Notes under the pieces: model-generated
Seen by the model: the letters and a program-made list of their open reading frames with translations, nothing else
The model's database searches: none
What the model was told of the DNA's origin: nothing
Virus record (IMG/VR): IMGVR_UViG_3300032753_000132
Location: 1-28,566 of that record
Reading direction: 5' to 3' (one strand)
Length of the DNA: 28,566 bases
DNA from: a virus
Shown here: positions 21,137 to 28,470 of the stretch, one piece after another
How positions within the stretch are numbered: the stretch's first letter is position 1
Layout of the letters: every line of letters begins with the position of its first letter
Translations under genes and position numbers: made by a program

Positions 21137-22693
21137 ATGACACTCACTCCTAGTCCCGTTCAGGTCGCTCCCGCTGGCGGGGGCCCGAACGTCGATGCTG
21201 TCCAGCTTACCAATTCGGGCTCCACGACCGTAGACCGCCAGGTCATCAGCGTTGGCGATCCTCAGAACTGGAGCAACGTCGCCGCGGTCAAGGCCGCCTC
21301 CACCGCTCCTGTGGCGGCGGATCCGGCCCTCGTGGTGGCGATGTCGCCCAATTCGGTCATGAACGTCAACGATGTGGACGCCTCCGTCCTCCAGACCGGC
21401 ACCATCTCCACCCCGGCCCCGCAGACGGCCATCGACACCATCGGGCAGGACACCCTGGTCATCCAGCTTGTGGGGGCCTGGAACGGGTTGATCACTGTGG
21501 AGGGGTCCAACGACCAGAGCACGGGGTCGTGGTTCCAGCTTCAGGTGATGGGCCTGGACGAATTGGTCACCACGGATTCGATCACGCGATCTGGCATCTT
21601 CGTCCTCAAGGTGGCGACCCGATACGTCCGCCTGAATGCGGAGGCCATGCAGGGCTCGGTGGTGACCAATGTCATTGGCCGGTGTGTCGTGGGCGACTAC
21701 GGCATGGACCGGCTCACCCAGGCGCTGGACCCACAGACGGGCGTGGCGCTCTCTGTGGTGCCCGGCCTTCCGGGGCAGCAGCCGTCCACGAGGTCCATGC
21801 CCGTTACCATCGCGTCGGATCAGGCCCAGGATCTGCTGATTGTCGGACAAGCCTTCTACTTCCCGTCCGCAGCATCTCCTGCCCCTTGGAATGTGCTGAC
21901 GGGCAACACCGCTCCTATCGACACGATGGCCGGGGGCACCACTTCCTACCGATCCTTTCTCGCTCAGATCAATATCGGGGCAGGGTTGTCGCAGGGCAAC
22001 TACATCTTCGAGGAAAGCAATGATGGCGTTAGCTGGGTTGCGGTGCCGGTCTACGACATTTCGGTTTTGACGGGGATCCCGGTTAACGCCCTAATTAGCC
22101 CGAGTGCCAGCACGCATAATTTTTACTCTGGAAAATGTAACCTCCGTTACCTTCGGTGCAGATCCAACGCCTACTTGGTCGGCGCCGTTTGCCAAGGTTT
22201 CACCCGGCTCTCAACGACTGATCTGAACCCTCAGATTCTATCTGTGACACAGAATACGGCAGGAAGTCTGCTTTGTACTGCTTCCCAGGGTGGAACTTGG
22301 ACCGCCCAGATCGGGAACACGCCGAACACGACCCCCATTCTGGACTCGCCATGTCCGAGCACGAGTGCGACGGCGGCCCTCTCCAATGTGAACGTGAACG
22401 CCACGGGCGCCCTTACGGCTCTCAAGGCTTCTGCGGGAAGCCTCTACGGCTTCAGCATCCTCAACAATACGGCGTCCCCGGTCTACCTCAGTTTCTGGAA
22501 CGTGGCCTCGGGCAGCGTCACCTTGGGCACCACGGCCCCGACTTGCGTTTTCCTCATCCCCGCCAGCGCCAGCCTCACCGTTATGTCCCCCCTCGGGATC
22601 ATGAACGGCGCCAGCGCCATGTCCTTTGCCTGCGTCACCGGATACAACGGATCCACCACCGCCTCCATCACCGGCAGCATCTTCTACAAGTGA
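21137..22693 (+). CDS. 518-residue beta-rich virion protein (head fibre or adhesin candidate)
   Basis: This large protein has repeated beta-sandwich character. It opens like other phage virion proteins (TVDRQVISVGDPQNW), has two carbohydrate-binding-like segments with similar wording (LITVEGSNDQSTGSWFQL and NYIFEESNDGVSWVAV), and ends with a module of its own (LYGFSILNNTASPVYLSFWN ... GSVTLGTTAPTCVFLIPA). Such proteins often project from the head or act as fibres. Charged residues are rare. The DNA at about 22080-22260 is visibly poorer in GC than its neighbours, which may mark an exchanged segment. It is not a recognisable major capsid protein. Confidence 0.65.
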   Translation: MTLTPSPVQVAPAGGGPNVDAVQLTNSGSTTVDRQVISVGDPQNWSNVAAVKAASTAPVAADPALVVAMSPNSVMNVNDVDASVLQTGTISTPAPQTAIDTIGQDTLVIQLVGAWNGLITVEGSNDQSTGSWFQLQVMGLDELVTTDSITRSGIFVLKVATRYVRLNAEAMQGSVVTNVIGRCVVGDYGMDRLTQALDPQTGVALSVVPGLPGQQPSTRSMPVTIASDQAQDLLIVGQAFYFPSAASPAPWNVLTGNTAPIDTMAGGTTSYRSFLAQINIGAGLSQGNYIFEESNDGVSWVAVPVYDISVLTGIPVNALISPSASTHNFYSGKCNLRYLRCRSNAYLVGAVCQGFTRLSTTDLNPQILSVTQNTAGSLLCTASQGGTWTAQIGNTPNTTPILDSPCPSTSATAALSNVNVNATGALTALKASAGSLYGFSILNNTASPVYLSFWNVASGSVTLGTTAPTCVFLIPASASLTVMSPLGIMNGASAMSFACVTGYNGSTTASITGSIFYK

Positions 22694-22701
22694 GGTAACC
22701 C

Positions 22702-23334
22702 ATGCTTCTCCAGTCCCAGGTCGGCGCACAGGCCACCAACCCCGCCCTCGGCGTCAACACGCCCGCCATGCTCCGGTCAGGCCGCCTCGCGGAACTGATC
22801 ATGCAGGAGCTTCACGGGCGCTACTACGAGACGGCATACAACAAGGCCCTATTCGCCACAGCCAATCAGGCCGCCGTGGCGACCTCGGCGGCCTTTGCGA
22901 CCACCTACACGGGCCTTTGCCTGTCGAACCCCATCGGCAGCACGGTCAACCTCGTGCTCAACAAGGTGGGCATCGCGCAGATCCTGGCCCAGACCACGAC
23001 CCTCGCCTTGGGCCTGATGACCGGATTCAACAACGGGACCAACGTCACCCACACGACGCCCCTCACGCCGTCCAACAATTTCGTCAATGGGCCGAGCGGC
23101 CAGGGCCTCGTGGACGCAGCCGCCACGCTCCCCACCGCTCCGGTGCTCCGTGACATCTTCGGCGAGATCGGGACGGCGGCGGTCAGCGCCTACGGCGTAC
23201 AGCCCTTCCAGCTTATCGACCTGGAGGGGAGCGTCATCCTGCCGCCCGGAGGCTACGCCTGCGTCTACACCAACATCGCGTCCGTTGCGGCCTCGCTCCT
23301 TCTGTCCATGCAGTGGGAAGAAGTCCCGACCTAG
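22702..23334 (+). CDS. 210-residue virion protein of unknown role
   Basis: The protein resembles a family I recall in phage structural clusters: MLRSGRLAELIMQELHGRYYETAYNKALFATANQA, then TTYTGLCLSNPIGSTVNLVLNKVGIAQ, and near the end EGSVILPPGGYACVYTN with a closing SLLLSMQWEEVP (read in pieces). It is Ala/Thr-rich with predicted strands and little charge. It lies eight bases after the large virion gene with GAGGTAACCC as ribosome-binding site. It might be a decoration or fibre-base protein. A role as major capsid is possible by elimination but not supported by any motif. Confidence 0.62.
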   Translation: MLLQSQVGAQATNPALGVNTPAMLRSGRLAELIMQELHGRYYETAYNKALFATANQAAVATSAAFATTYTGLCLSNPIGSTVNLVLNKVGIAQILAQTTTLALGLMTGFNNGTNVTHTTPLTPSNNFVNGPSGQGLVDAAATLPTAPVLRDIFGEIGTAAVSAYGVQPFQLIDLEGSVILPPGGYACVYTNIASVAASLLLSMQWEEVPT

Positions 23335-23348
23335 TAGGCGGTTCCTAA

Positions 23349-25106
23349 ATGCTTCTCGCCCTCCGATCCGTCTACGAGGCGTCCGGCTCATCGGGCGCCT
23401 CGTTTGGCGCGTCGGTTTCGGCGCAGGCCACGGCCAGCGGGTCCTTGACGACAGGGATCCCGTTGGCCGCCTCTGTTTCCGCGGCCTCCTCGTCGTCTGC
23501 CACCCTCTCCACTGGGGTTGCCCTTGCGGCCTCGCTGCAGGTGGTGGCCACCGCGGGCCCTGCAGGGCTCACCACTGGCATTCCCCTTTCCGGCTCCGCG
23601 GCATGCGCCTCGACGGCGACCGCGGCCCTCTCGACGGCGATTCCGCTCCTGGGTCCGGCTCTGGCGGCTGTTGCGAACGTCATCACGGCCAATCTGACCA
23701 CAGGCATTGCCCTGGTCGGTTCCGCGGCCTGTGTGACCTCGACTGGTCCGACTGACCTCACCACGGGTGGCGGGAGCATGACGGGGACGGCCGCGGTTGC
23801 CTCCAGCGCCTCTGCCTCCTTGACGACCGGCATCCAATTGGTAGGGTCGGGCCCCTGCGTGGCCTCGGTCATCACGGCCCAGTTGCTCATCCCGAAGGCG
23901 TTGACGGCTTCGATCGCCTGCCAGGCGACCGCGGGGCCGGCTGCGCTCTCGACGGGGATTGCGCTCACGGGCGCCCTCTCCTGCGTCGCCTCCATTCAGA
24001 TTGCCGGGCTGATTACCCAGATCCAGCTGCTCGGGTCGGCCTCCGCGGTCGTGTCCAACGTCGGGTCCGCGGTCCTCACGACCCAGATCCGCCTGGCGGG
24101 GGCCCTGGCTGCCCAGACCACTGCGACCGTCTCCCTCTCGACGGGCATCGCCCTGGCCGGGGCCCTGCAGGCTGTGTCCACGGCCGCCCCGCCGGCTCTC
24201 GCCACCTCCATCCTGCTGTCCTGCGCCCCTTCGGCGCTCAGTTCGGCCTCTGGCGCCCTGTCAACCGGCATCCACTTGGTGGGCTCGGCTCTGGCCTCTG
24301 CCTCTGCCACGGGCTCCATGTCCTCCGGCCTGGTGGGTGCCGCGGCGTCCTCGAGCACGGCTTCAGGCGCTCTTTCGACGGGGATCCCTCTCGCGGGGTC
24401 GTTGGCCTGCGTCGCCAGCATCCCAACCGCCAACCTGGCGACCGCCATCCCTCTGCTGGGCCCCGTCCTGGCGGCCGTCTCGAATGTGGCGACAGCCACC
24501 CTTTCCACTGGCATCAGCCTCGTGGGCTCTGCCCCCTGTGTGGCGTCCGTCACCGGCAACCCGACGCTGTATCGGCCCCTCACCGGCGCCCTGGCCGCGG
24601 TGTCGTCGGTCATCACGGCCACCTTGACCACGAAGGTGCAGCTGGCCGGCACGGCCTCGGTGGCGTCCTTCGGCCTGGGCAACCTCTATTCGAACATCCA
24701 GCTTCTGGGTTCGGCCGCGGCCCTCGTGTCCAACGTCGGGGGCGCCAACCTCACCACGGGCATCCAGCTTGTGGGTTCCCTGGCCTCGGTGGCGACGGTC
24801 GCCCCGGCCGCGCTGCAGGTGAAGACCCAGTTCCAGGGCACGGCCGCCTGCTCGAGCACGGCCTCTGGGAACCTCTCGACCGGGATCCCCCTCGGGGGGA
24901 CGGCCAGCACGGTGGCCTCGGCCCCGGCCGCCTTGACCACCGTCATCCGATTCGTGGGCTCCGCCATCCTCCAGTCCGCGGCCGTGGCCCTCCTCACGAC
25001 CTCCATCAACCTGTCCGGTGTGGCCGAGGTCACGCCCTCGATGGCCCCGGCTGCGCTGTCTGTCCGGCCCTTGTTCCGCGTGTCCTTCTGGGTGGAGCGC
25101 CTATGA
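23349..25106 (+). CDS. 585-residue repeat protein, 26 copies of a 21-residue unit
   Basis: Almost the whole protein (residues 33-569) is 26 tandem repeats of 18-22 residues, average 20.7. The consensus is L-[ST]-T-G-I-x-L-x-G-S-A, followed by a loose Ala/Ser/Val stretch. Charged residues are nearly absent. Eight repeats have cysteine at position 13. The alternating small and hydrophobic residues suggest a beta-solenoid or stacked hairpins. A basic and aromatic cap (RPLFRVSFWVERL) ends the protein. The position among virion genes suggests a fibre, spike or surface protein; the function is unknown. The ATG lacks a strong ribosome-binding site. The gene overlaps the next by four bases. Confidence 0.72.
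   Translation: MLLALRSVYEASGSSGASFGASVSAQATASGSLTTGIPLAASVSAASSSSATLSTGVALAASLQVVATAGPAGLTTGIPLSGSAACASTATAALSTAIPLLGPALAAVANVITANLTTGIALVGSAACVTSTGPTDLTTGGGSMTGTAAVASSASASLTTGIQLVGSGPCVASVITAQLLIPKALTASIACQATAGPAALSTGIALTGALSCVASIQIAGLITQIQLLGSASAVVSNVGSAVLTTQIRLAGALAAQTTATVSLSTGIALAGALQAVSTAAPPALATSILLSCAPSALSSASGALSTGIHLVGSALASASATGSMSSGLVGAAASSSTASGALSTGIPLAGSLACVASIPTANLATAIPLLGPVLAAVSNVATATLSTGISLVGSAPCVASVTGNPTLYRPLTGALAAVSSVITATLTTKVQLAGTASVASFGLGNLYSNIQLLGSAAALVSNVGGANLTTGIQLVGSLASVATVAPAALQVKTQFQGTAACSSTASGNLSTGIPLGGTASTVASAPAALTTVIRFVGSAILQSAAVALLTTSINLSGVAEVTPSMAPAALSVRPLFRVSFWVERL
23445..25055 (+). repeat. Tandem protein-coding repeat, 26 units of about 62 bp
   Basis: The units encode L-[ST]-T-G-I-x-L-x-G and vary at the DNA level, so the array is old rather than freshly amplified. 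A higher-order pattern is visible. Repeats 4-6 and 17-19 match best (…IPLLGPALAAVANVITA against IPLLGPVLAAVSNVATA), an offset of 13 units. Repeats 11 and 22 also match (LLGSASAVVSNVG against LLGSAAALVSNVG), an offset of 11 units. This points to past block duplications with later loss or gain of units. Unit length varies between 18 and 22 codons. Confidence 0.85.
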
Positions 25107-25570
25107 GCATCCCGACCTTCTTCCGCGGTGACATGCCGGACCTCTGGATCAGTCTGTCCGCCACGGACGTCCTGGGGCTCATCGGGGGCACATCGCTCGT
25201 CCAGGATGCCCATGGGGTGGGGGGGCAGGTGACCCTCCGGAACGTGTCCTCTCTGGCCGAGGTCCCCGTTCCTGTGGTCGCATGGGGCTCGAGTGGCAGG
25301 GACCTGGGCGGGCGCGTCTCCCTGGGACTCCTCGTGGCGGGTGGATATGAGATCGTCGGCCAGGTCATGAGCATGGCCGGGTCGCTGTTGGACCTGGGCC
25401 TGGAGTTTCAACTGGTGGATGGCCCCGCCCCGCTCAATGGGACGGTGGTTCTCCCGGCGTCCGGGGCCTTGGCTGGCGCCGTGCTGCGTCCCGGCACAAG
25501 CGTGGGGTTCGTCCCTCCGGGGCCGGCCGTCGTGACCTTCACTCCCCCCACCACTTCCCTGGAGTTCTGA
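25103..25570 (+). CDS. 155-residue protein of unknown function, probably virion-related
   Basis: The protein starts MSIPTFFRGDMPDLWISL and then has beta-rich stretches (HGVGGQVTLRNVSS, VPVPVVAWGS) and a glycine-rich middle (RVSLGLLVAGGYEIVGQV). Its end is proline-rich (VGFVPPGPAVVTFTPPTTS). The ATG overlaps the repeat gene's stop and the stop shares a base with the next ATG (TGATG), so it belongs to the same unit. A partner or cap of the repeat protein is possible. No family is recognised. Confidence 0.62.
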   Translation: MSIPTFFRGDMPDLWISLSATDVLGLIGGTSLVQDAHGVGGQVTLRNVSSLAEVPVPVVAWGSSGRDLGGRVSLGLLVAGGYEIVGQVMSMAGSLLDLGLEFQLVDGPAPLNGTVVLPASGALAGAVLRPGTSVGFVPPGPAVVTFTPPTTSLEF

Positions 25571-25866
25571 TGAGCGTGCAGGCTGGCAGCTTCGGTTATG
25601 TCCTTTCCCTGGCCACCGGCCTTGATCTGAGCGCGGCGACCGCCGTCAACCTGGTCATCAAGGCGCCGGCCTCCCTTCCGACGACGGTTCCCATTCCCCT
25701 CCCTGTGGGGCTGGTGGACGGCCCGTCGGGGAAGGTGGCCTACCAGGTGGGCGCCGGCGACTTCCCTGTGGCGGGGGTTTACCAGCTGCAGGTGCAGGAT
25801 GCCAGCACGGGTCGCTCGGTGTTCAGCCGGGTGTCCTCGCTGGTGGTGGAGCCCAACCTGTCTTGA
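25570..25866 (+). CDS. BppU-like small beta-sandwich protein
   Basis: The 98 residues follow a common phage layout: GSFGYVLSLATGLDLSAATAVNLVIKAP, a middle GPSGKVAYQVGAGDFPVAGVYQLQVQ, and a closing strand RVSSLVVEP (read in segments). This resembles the N-terminal domain of baseplate upper proteins (BppU) and the many short phage proteins of that shape, which anchor fibres or receptor-binding proteins. The alternating strand pattern and the G-V-Y-x-L-Q motif are the main evidence. If correct, it would link the virion proteins upstream to the particle. The call is by pattern only. Confidence 0.62.
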   Translation: MSVQAGSFGYVLSLATGLDLSAATAVNLVIKAPASLPTTVPIPLPVGLVDGPSGKVAYQVGAGDFPVAGVYQLQVQDASTGRSVFSRVSSLVVEPNLS

Positions 25867-25887
25867 GCGCTCTTAATGGGGTGGCCC

Positions 25888-26019
25888 ATGAAACCAGACG
25901 AAAGGCTAGAGCAGATCTGGGCGAGGCATGAGCGCAGCCGGTGGTCCCTGTTGGTAGAGGCGTTCCTTGACTTCTTCGCGGCCCTCGGGCGCCTCGTGTT
26001 CGGGTGGCTCGACCTCTAG
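25888..26019 (+). CDS. 43-residue amphipathic protein, last gene of the rightward block
   Basis: The product has a charged first half (MKPDERLEQIWARHERSRWS) and a hydrophobic, aromatic second half (LLVEAFLDFFAALGRLVFGW), which could be one membrane-associated helix. An in-frame ATG at 25876 would add four residues (MGWP); the ATG at 25888 has GGGGTGG just upstream, so the start is uncertain. The stop TAG shares the palindrome CTAG with the stop of the convergent gene on the other strand. It could be a small membrane or lysis-related protein, but the sequence does not prove this. Confidence 0.5.
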   Translation: MKPDERLEQIWARHERSRWSLLVEAFLDFFAALGRLVFGWLDL

Positions 26020-26423
26020 TCGCTGGCCCGGGTGATCGTCGCTCCGTCCAGCGGGTGTCCCGGGTAGTGGATGGTCATTCCCTCGGCCAGCGGGCCGGAG
26101 GTGAGCGCCACCACTTCGGGGCCTACATGGACGGTTCCGGTGTCATGCGTGAACCCCTTGGGGGCTGGGAATCCCTGGAACACGGGCTCGAGTGTGGTGC
26201 TCTGGGCCCCGAATAGGAGGGTGTCCTCCATCGTCTTGTGGATGGCTCGGAGGGCCTTGTCCTGGGCGTCCCACGTTTCCAGGAGGGCCTTCTGCTCCTC
26301 GGGCGTGGCCCGGATGAAGCGCTTGAGGAGGGCCACTTCATTCACGAGGCGGGCTGTCCGGTCATCGAGTGCTGCCACCTGGGCCGCAAGCGCCTTGATC
26401 TTGGCCTTCAGCTTCTTCTTCAT
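26016..26423 (-). CDS. 135-residue protein with N-terminal coiled coil
   Basis: This is the last gene of the leftward block. The first 55 or so residues are a basic, then heptad-like helix (LKAKIKALAAQVAALDDRTA; LVNEVALLKRFI), probably a coiled coil. The second half is beta-like (FQGFPAPKGF, GTVHVGPEVVALTSGP, GMTIHYPGHPLDG) and has no known motif. The ATG overlaps the upstream gene's stop by four bases. The stop TAG lies on the CTAG shared with the opposite gene. It may be an oligomeric accessory or virion protein; I do not recognise it. Confidence 0.65.
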   Translation of the reverse strand: MKKKLKAKIKALAAQVAALDDRTARLVNEVALLKRFIRATPEEQKALLETWDAQDKALRAIHKTMEDTLLFGAQSTTLEPVFQGFPAPKGFTHDTGTVHVGPEVVALTSGPLAEGMTIHYPGHPLDGATITRASD

Positions 26424-26602
26424 GGCTTCTCCTTGGCGAGTGCCTCGCGCAGCAGGCGCAATTCCTTGACCAGTTGGGCCATGGTGGGCGTGCCGATGAA
26501 GTATTGTGTGCCCTCGAACAAGGCGCGGATCTCTGGGTCGCAGAGGCTGAGTTCATCGGGGGCCGGTTGGCATGTCGCTGAGACTATGACGGGTTTAGGC
26601 AT
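26420..26602 (-). CDS. 60-residue protein of unknown function
   Basis: The ATG at 26602 is preceded by AGGAG with four bases between, better than the upstream alternative ATT/ATG region of the open frame (to 26623). The product is MPKPVIVSATCQPAPDE, then LSLCDPEIRALFEGTQYF and a closing helix TMAQLVKELRLLREALAKE. The helix could pair with the coiled coil of the next gene, which overlaps by four bases. No family is recognised. Confidence 0.6.
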   Translation of the reverse strand: MPKPVIVSATCQPAPDELSLCDPEIRALFEGTQYFIGTPTMAQLVKELRLLREALAKEKP

Positions 26603-26619
26603 GGGGCTCCTGGACAAGA

Positions 26620-26847
26620 TCACTTGCGGTTAATTTGAAGGAGAACATTCGCACCAGCCCAGCAGCCACAGCCCATCAATATCCACGGCTCAACCGGGTC
26701 TTCTGGATGCAGGTCTATCTCTACATCAACCTCATCGGTGGGATCGTCCAAGTAGAAAAACACTTCCACCTTCCCGTCAAAGTGGTGGGTGCCTCGGCTT
26801 TCCTTCTCGATGTATTGGAGTTTTTCGATGAAGTCTTTGAGCAGCAT
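26620..26847 (-). CDS. 75-residue acidic protein of unknown function
   Basis: I choose the ATG at 26847, where AGAGG lies eight bases upstream; the open frame continues further but that part overlaps the next gene and looks non-coding. The protein has a helix (MLLKDFIEKLQYIEKES), a strand (KVEVFFYLD), a very acidic middle (DDPTDEVDVEIDLHPEDPVE) and a hydrophobic end with GCGCW. The order helix, strand, acidic strand, strand resembles small phage proteins of unknown function. No motif is assigned. Confidence 0.55.
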   Translation of the reverse strand: MLLKDFIEKLQYIEKESRGTHHFDGKVEVFFYLDDPTDEVDVEIDLHPEDPVEPWILMGCGCWAGANVLLQINRK

Positions 26848-26870
26848 GTGGTGTGCCTCTGGACATACGC

Positions 26871-27131
26871 CTACTTGGCGCGGTTGAATCGGTCTAGGGT
26901 GTTTTGCGCGGCCTGGGCGGTGTTGGTGGCGTCCTGCTCGGAGGTGCCATAGACCTGATGGGCGTCCGTGTGGGTGCTGGCGCACCATGCGAGGTTTACC
27001 AGTTCCTGGAATAGGTTGCTTGGGATTTCGATTCGGCCAGGACGAGGTGGACGATTCCCCCACCGTGCCCCGACCTTGAACCCAAGAAAGAGGGCCAGAC
27101 AGACCAGGAGGTAAACAAGCGAGAAGTTCAT
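26871..27131 (-). CDS. 86-residue protein with N-terminal membrane anchor
   Basis: The ATG at 27131 has AGGAG six bases upstream. The first 25 residues form a membrane helix (FSLVYLLVCLALFLGFKVGA), followed by basic residues (RWGNRPPRPGR), so the C-terminal part probably lies in the cytoplasm. The remainder is a mostly helical domain with polar, alanine-rich sequence (FQELVNLAWCASTHTDAHQVY; TAQAAQNTLDRF). No lipobox or signal peptidase site is evident. The function is unknown. Confidence 0.62.
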   Translation of the reverse strand: MNFSLVYLLVCLALFLGFKVGARWGNRPPRPGRIEIPSNLFQELVNLAWCASTHTDAHQVYGTSEQDATNTAQAAQNTLDRFNRAK

Positions 27132-27150
27132 GTCAGACTCCTGGACAGAT

Positions 27151-28068
27151 TCAGTTTTTGATGGTGCGTTGGATCTCAACCTCGCCAACCTCGTCAGCGT
27201 TCACAAGGCAAGGATGCAACCATTGGACCTTGGGGATTTTTGGCCCAGTTCCCGTCTTGCTACCTTTCCCGGTCCAGTAGAGATGCCAGTGCCCAGCGCG
27301 AAGGTGAGGTTTGGTATCGCCATGTGTAATTGACGTGGCGGCTCCGGTAGATCGGGTCTTGCGATAACGGTTCAGCGCTGAAACGAACTTCCCACCAATG
27401 ATCCTTCGGGTGGCTGGCTGCTTCATGAAGTCGGGTTTGTTTCGATTCTTCTTCCCGCCACCAATCGGGGGCACATCGACATCTTCATAGTCATTGGTAG
27501 CCGACAGAAACAGGGCCACCTTCACGACTGTCTCCAACATCTCAAACATCTTCCCTTCTGGCGTATAAGATCCGTCACCACGGAATGGCCCGATCTGAAA
27601 TTCCGTTTTACGAATGGAGTCTGCGACGGAAAGACCCGGAATAAGTTTTACGGGAAGCGACCCGGTCGGCATGAACACGGTGAGCACCCGGAACCCGTCA
27701 AAATGATCCATGGCCAGGAAGTAGAAGAACCCCTTTTTTGTTTCTTGGTCGAATGCCCGAAGAAAGATCCTTGGGTGAGGGATCACGATAAGCTCGGTTG
27801 GAATATCCTCCGGGTCGATCTTGGATGCTTGTAGCTCCTTGTACAAATCAATTGGCACCTCATAGGCCACCCGGATGTTCCCAAGTGTTGATGCCCCTGC
27901 CAGCATCCGGTGGTTAGACCTTTCCATTTGGTCGGTCATCGTGGAAGTCACCAGGACGCTTCTCCGGATTGCTTCGTCAGGCGGGACATTGCGCCCCAGC
28001 CCAGCGGCAGCTTCCATGATCCGATTTAGATGGTCAATGGCGCTCACAGTGCCTCCGATCTTGGACAT
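27151..28068 (-). CDS. AcrVA2-family protein (anti-CRISPR-like)
   Basis: AcrVA2 of Moraxella is an anti-CRISPR of about 322 residues that lowers Cas12a by triggering loss of its mRNA; relatives are spread in phages and plasmids whose hosts often lack Cas12a. This 305-residue protein resembles it along its length: PTELIVIPHPRIFL near 90, GFFYFLAMDHFDGF, a GLSVADSI segment like GQSVAEVL, ALFLSATNDYEDVDVPPI, and the marked C-terminal PHLRAGHWHLYWTGKG...VQWLHPCLVN (about 254-293), against PHIRRGHWHGYWQGTG in AcrVA2. The comparison is from memory, not a search. The ATG at 28068 overlaps the upstream stop (TGATG). GC content is lower than in the rightward genes. Confidence 0.72.
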   Translation of the reverse strand: MSKIGGTVSAIDHLNRIMEAAAGLGRNVPPDEAIRRSVLVTSTMTDQMERSNHRMLAGASTLGNIRVAYEVPIDLYKELQASKIDPEDIPTELIVIPHPRIFLRAFDQETKKGFFYFLAMDHFDGFRVLTVFMPTGSLPVKLIPGLSVADSIRKTEFQIGPFRGDGSYTPEGKMFEMLETVVKVALFLSATNDYEDVDVPPIGGGKKNRNKPDFMKQPATRRIIGGKFVSALNRYRKTRSTGAATSITHGDTKPHLRAGHWHLYWTGKGSKTGTGPKIPKVQWLHPCLVNADEVGEVEIQRTIKN

Positions 28069-28442
28069 CAACGGCAGAAGTTACCGTCGATGAGGTTGTG
28101 GGCATTCGCCCAAGGAAGGTTGATATTGGAGTGTTCGCCAATGTCCTCGCGGAAGTGGCGGGCGATGGCTTCAGCCAGTTTGTCCGCCCACTCCTCGGCG
28201 TGGTCACGCTCCTCCGCCAGCCCACGCTCTGACCGTTCCAGATCCTTAACGCGGAGGGCGAGTCGCCGGATTCCATCGGCTAGGCTTTCGTCCTCAGCGC
28301 ATTGGACGGTTGCCCTGAGTTCTTCATACTTCTGGTGTTCGCGCTCGTTATAGCCCACGCCGAAGATTTGTTCCCCGGCTTTCAGGTAGTCAGCCATCAG
28401 GTCGCCTAGTCGTTTCGGTTTTCGCTTGAATGGGTTCCACAC
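28068..28442 (-). CDS. Coiled-coil protein of unknown function
   Basis: The open frame reaches 28538, but I choose GTG at 28442: AAGGAA lies seven bases upstream, and the 124-residue product then starts with the natural-looking MWNPFKRKPKRLGDL. The middle (about 45-100) is rich in Glu, Arg and Leu with heptad-like spacing (KYEELRATVQCAEDE; ALRVKDLERSERGLAEERDH), which suggests a coiled coil. The C-terminal part has NLPWANAHNLI. It is coupled to the AcrVA2-like gene by TGATG, so the two may be made together. No family is assigned. Confidence 0.62.
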   Translation of the reverse strand: MWNPFKRKPKRLGDLMADYLKAGEQIFGVGYNEREHQKYEELRATVQCAEDESLADGIRRLALRVKDLERSERGLAEERDHAEEWADKLAEAIARHFREDIGEHSNINLPWANAHNLIDGNFCR

Positions 28443-28470
28443 GGCGAGGTTCCTTATCTTGGACAAGAGC

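Noticed and set aside
23349-25106. CRISPR array or non-coding tandem repeat
   Set aside because: The repeats are degenerate at DNA level, are kept in frame over 26 units and vary by whole codons, as expected for a protein repeat.
20235-25866. Diversity-generating retroelement acting on a virion protein
   Set aside because: No reverse transcriptase and no matching template/variable repeat pair rich in adenine changes is visible in the window.
26004-26633. Forward-strand frames across the leftward block
   Set aside because: The reverse-strand genes have good ribosome-binding sites and overlap junctions; the forward frames are their shadows.
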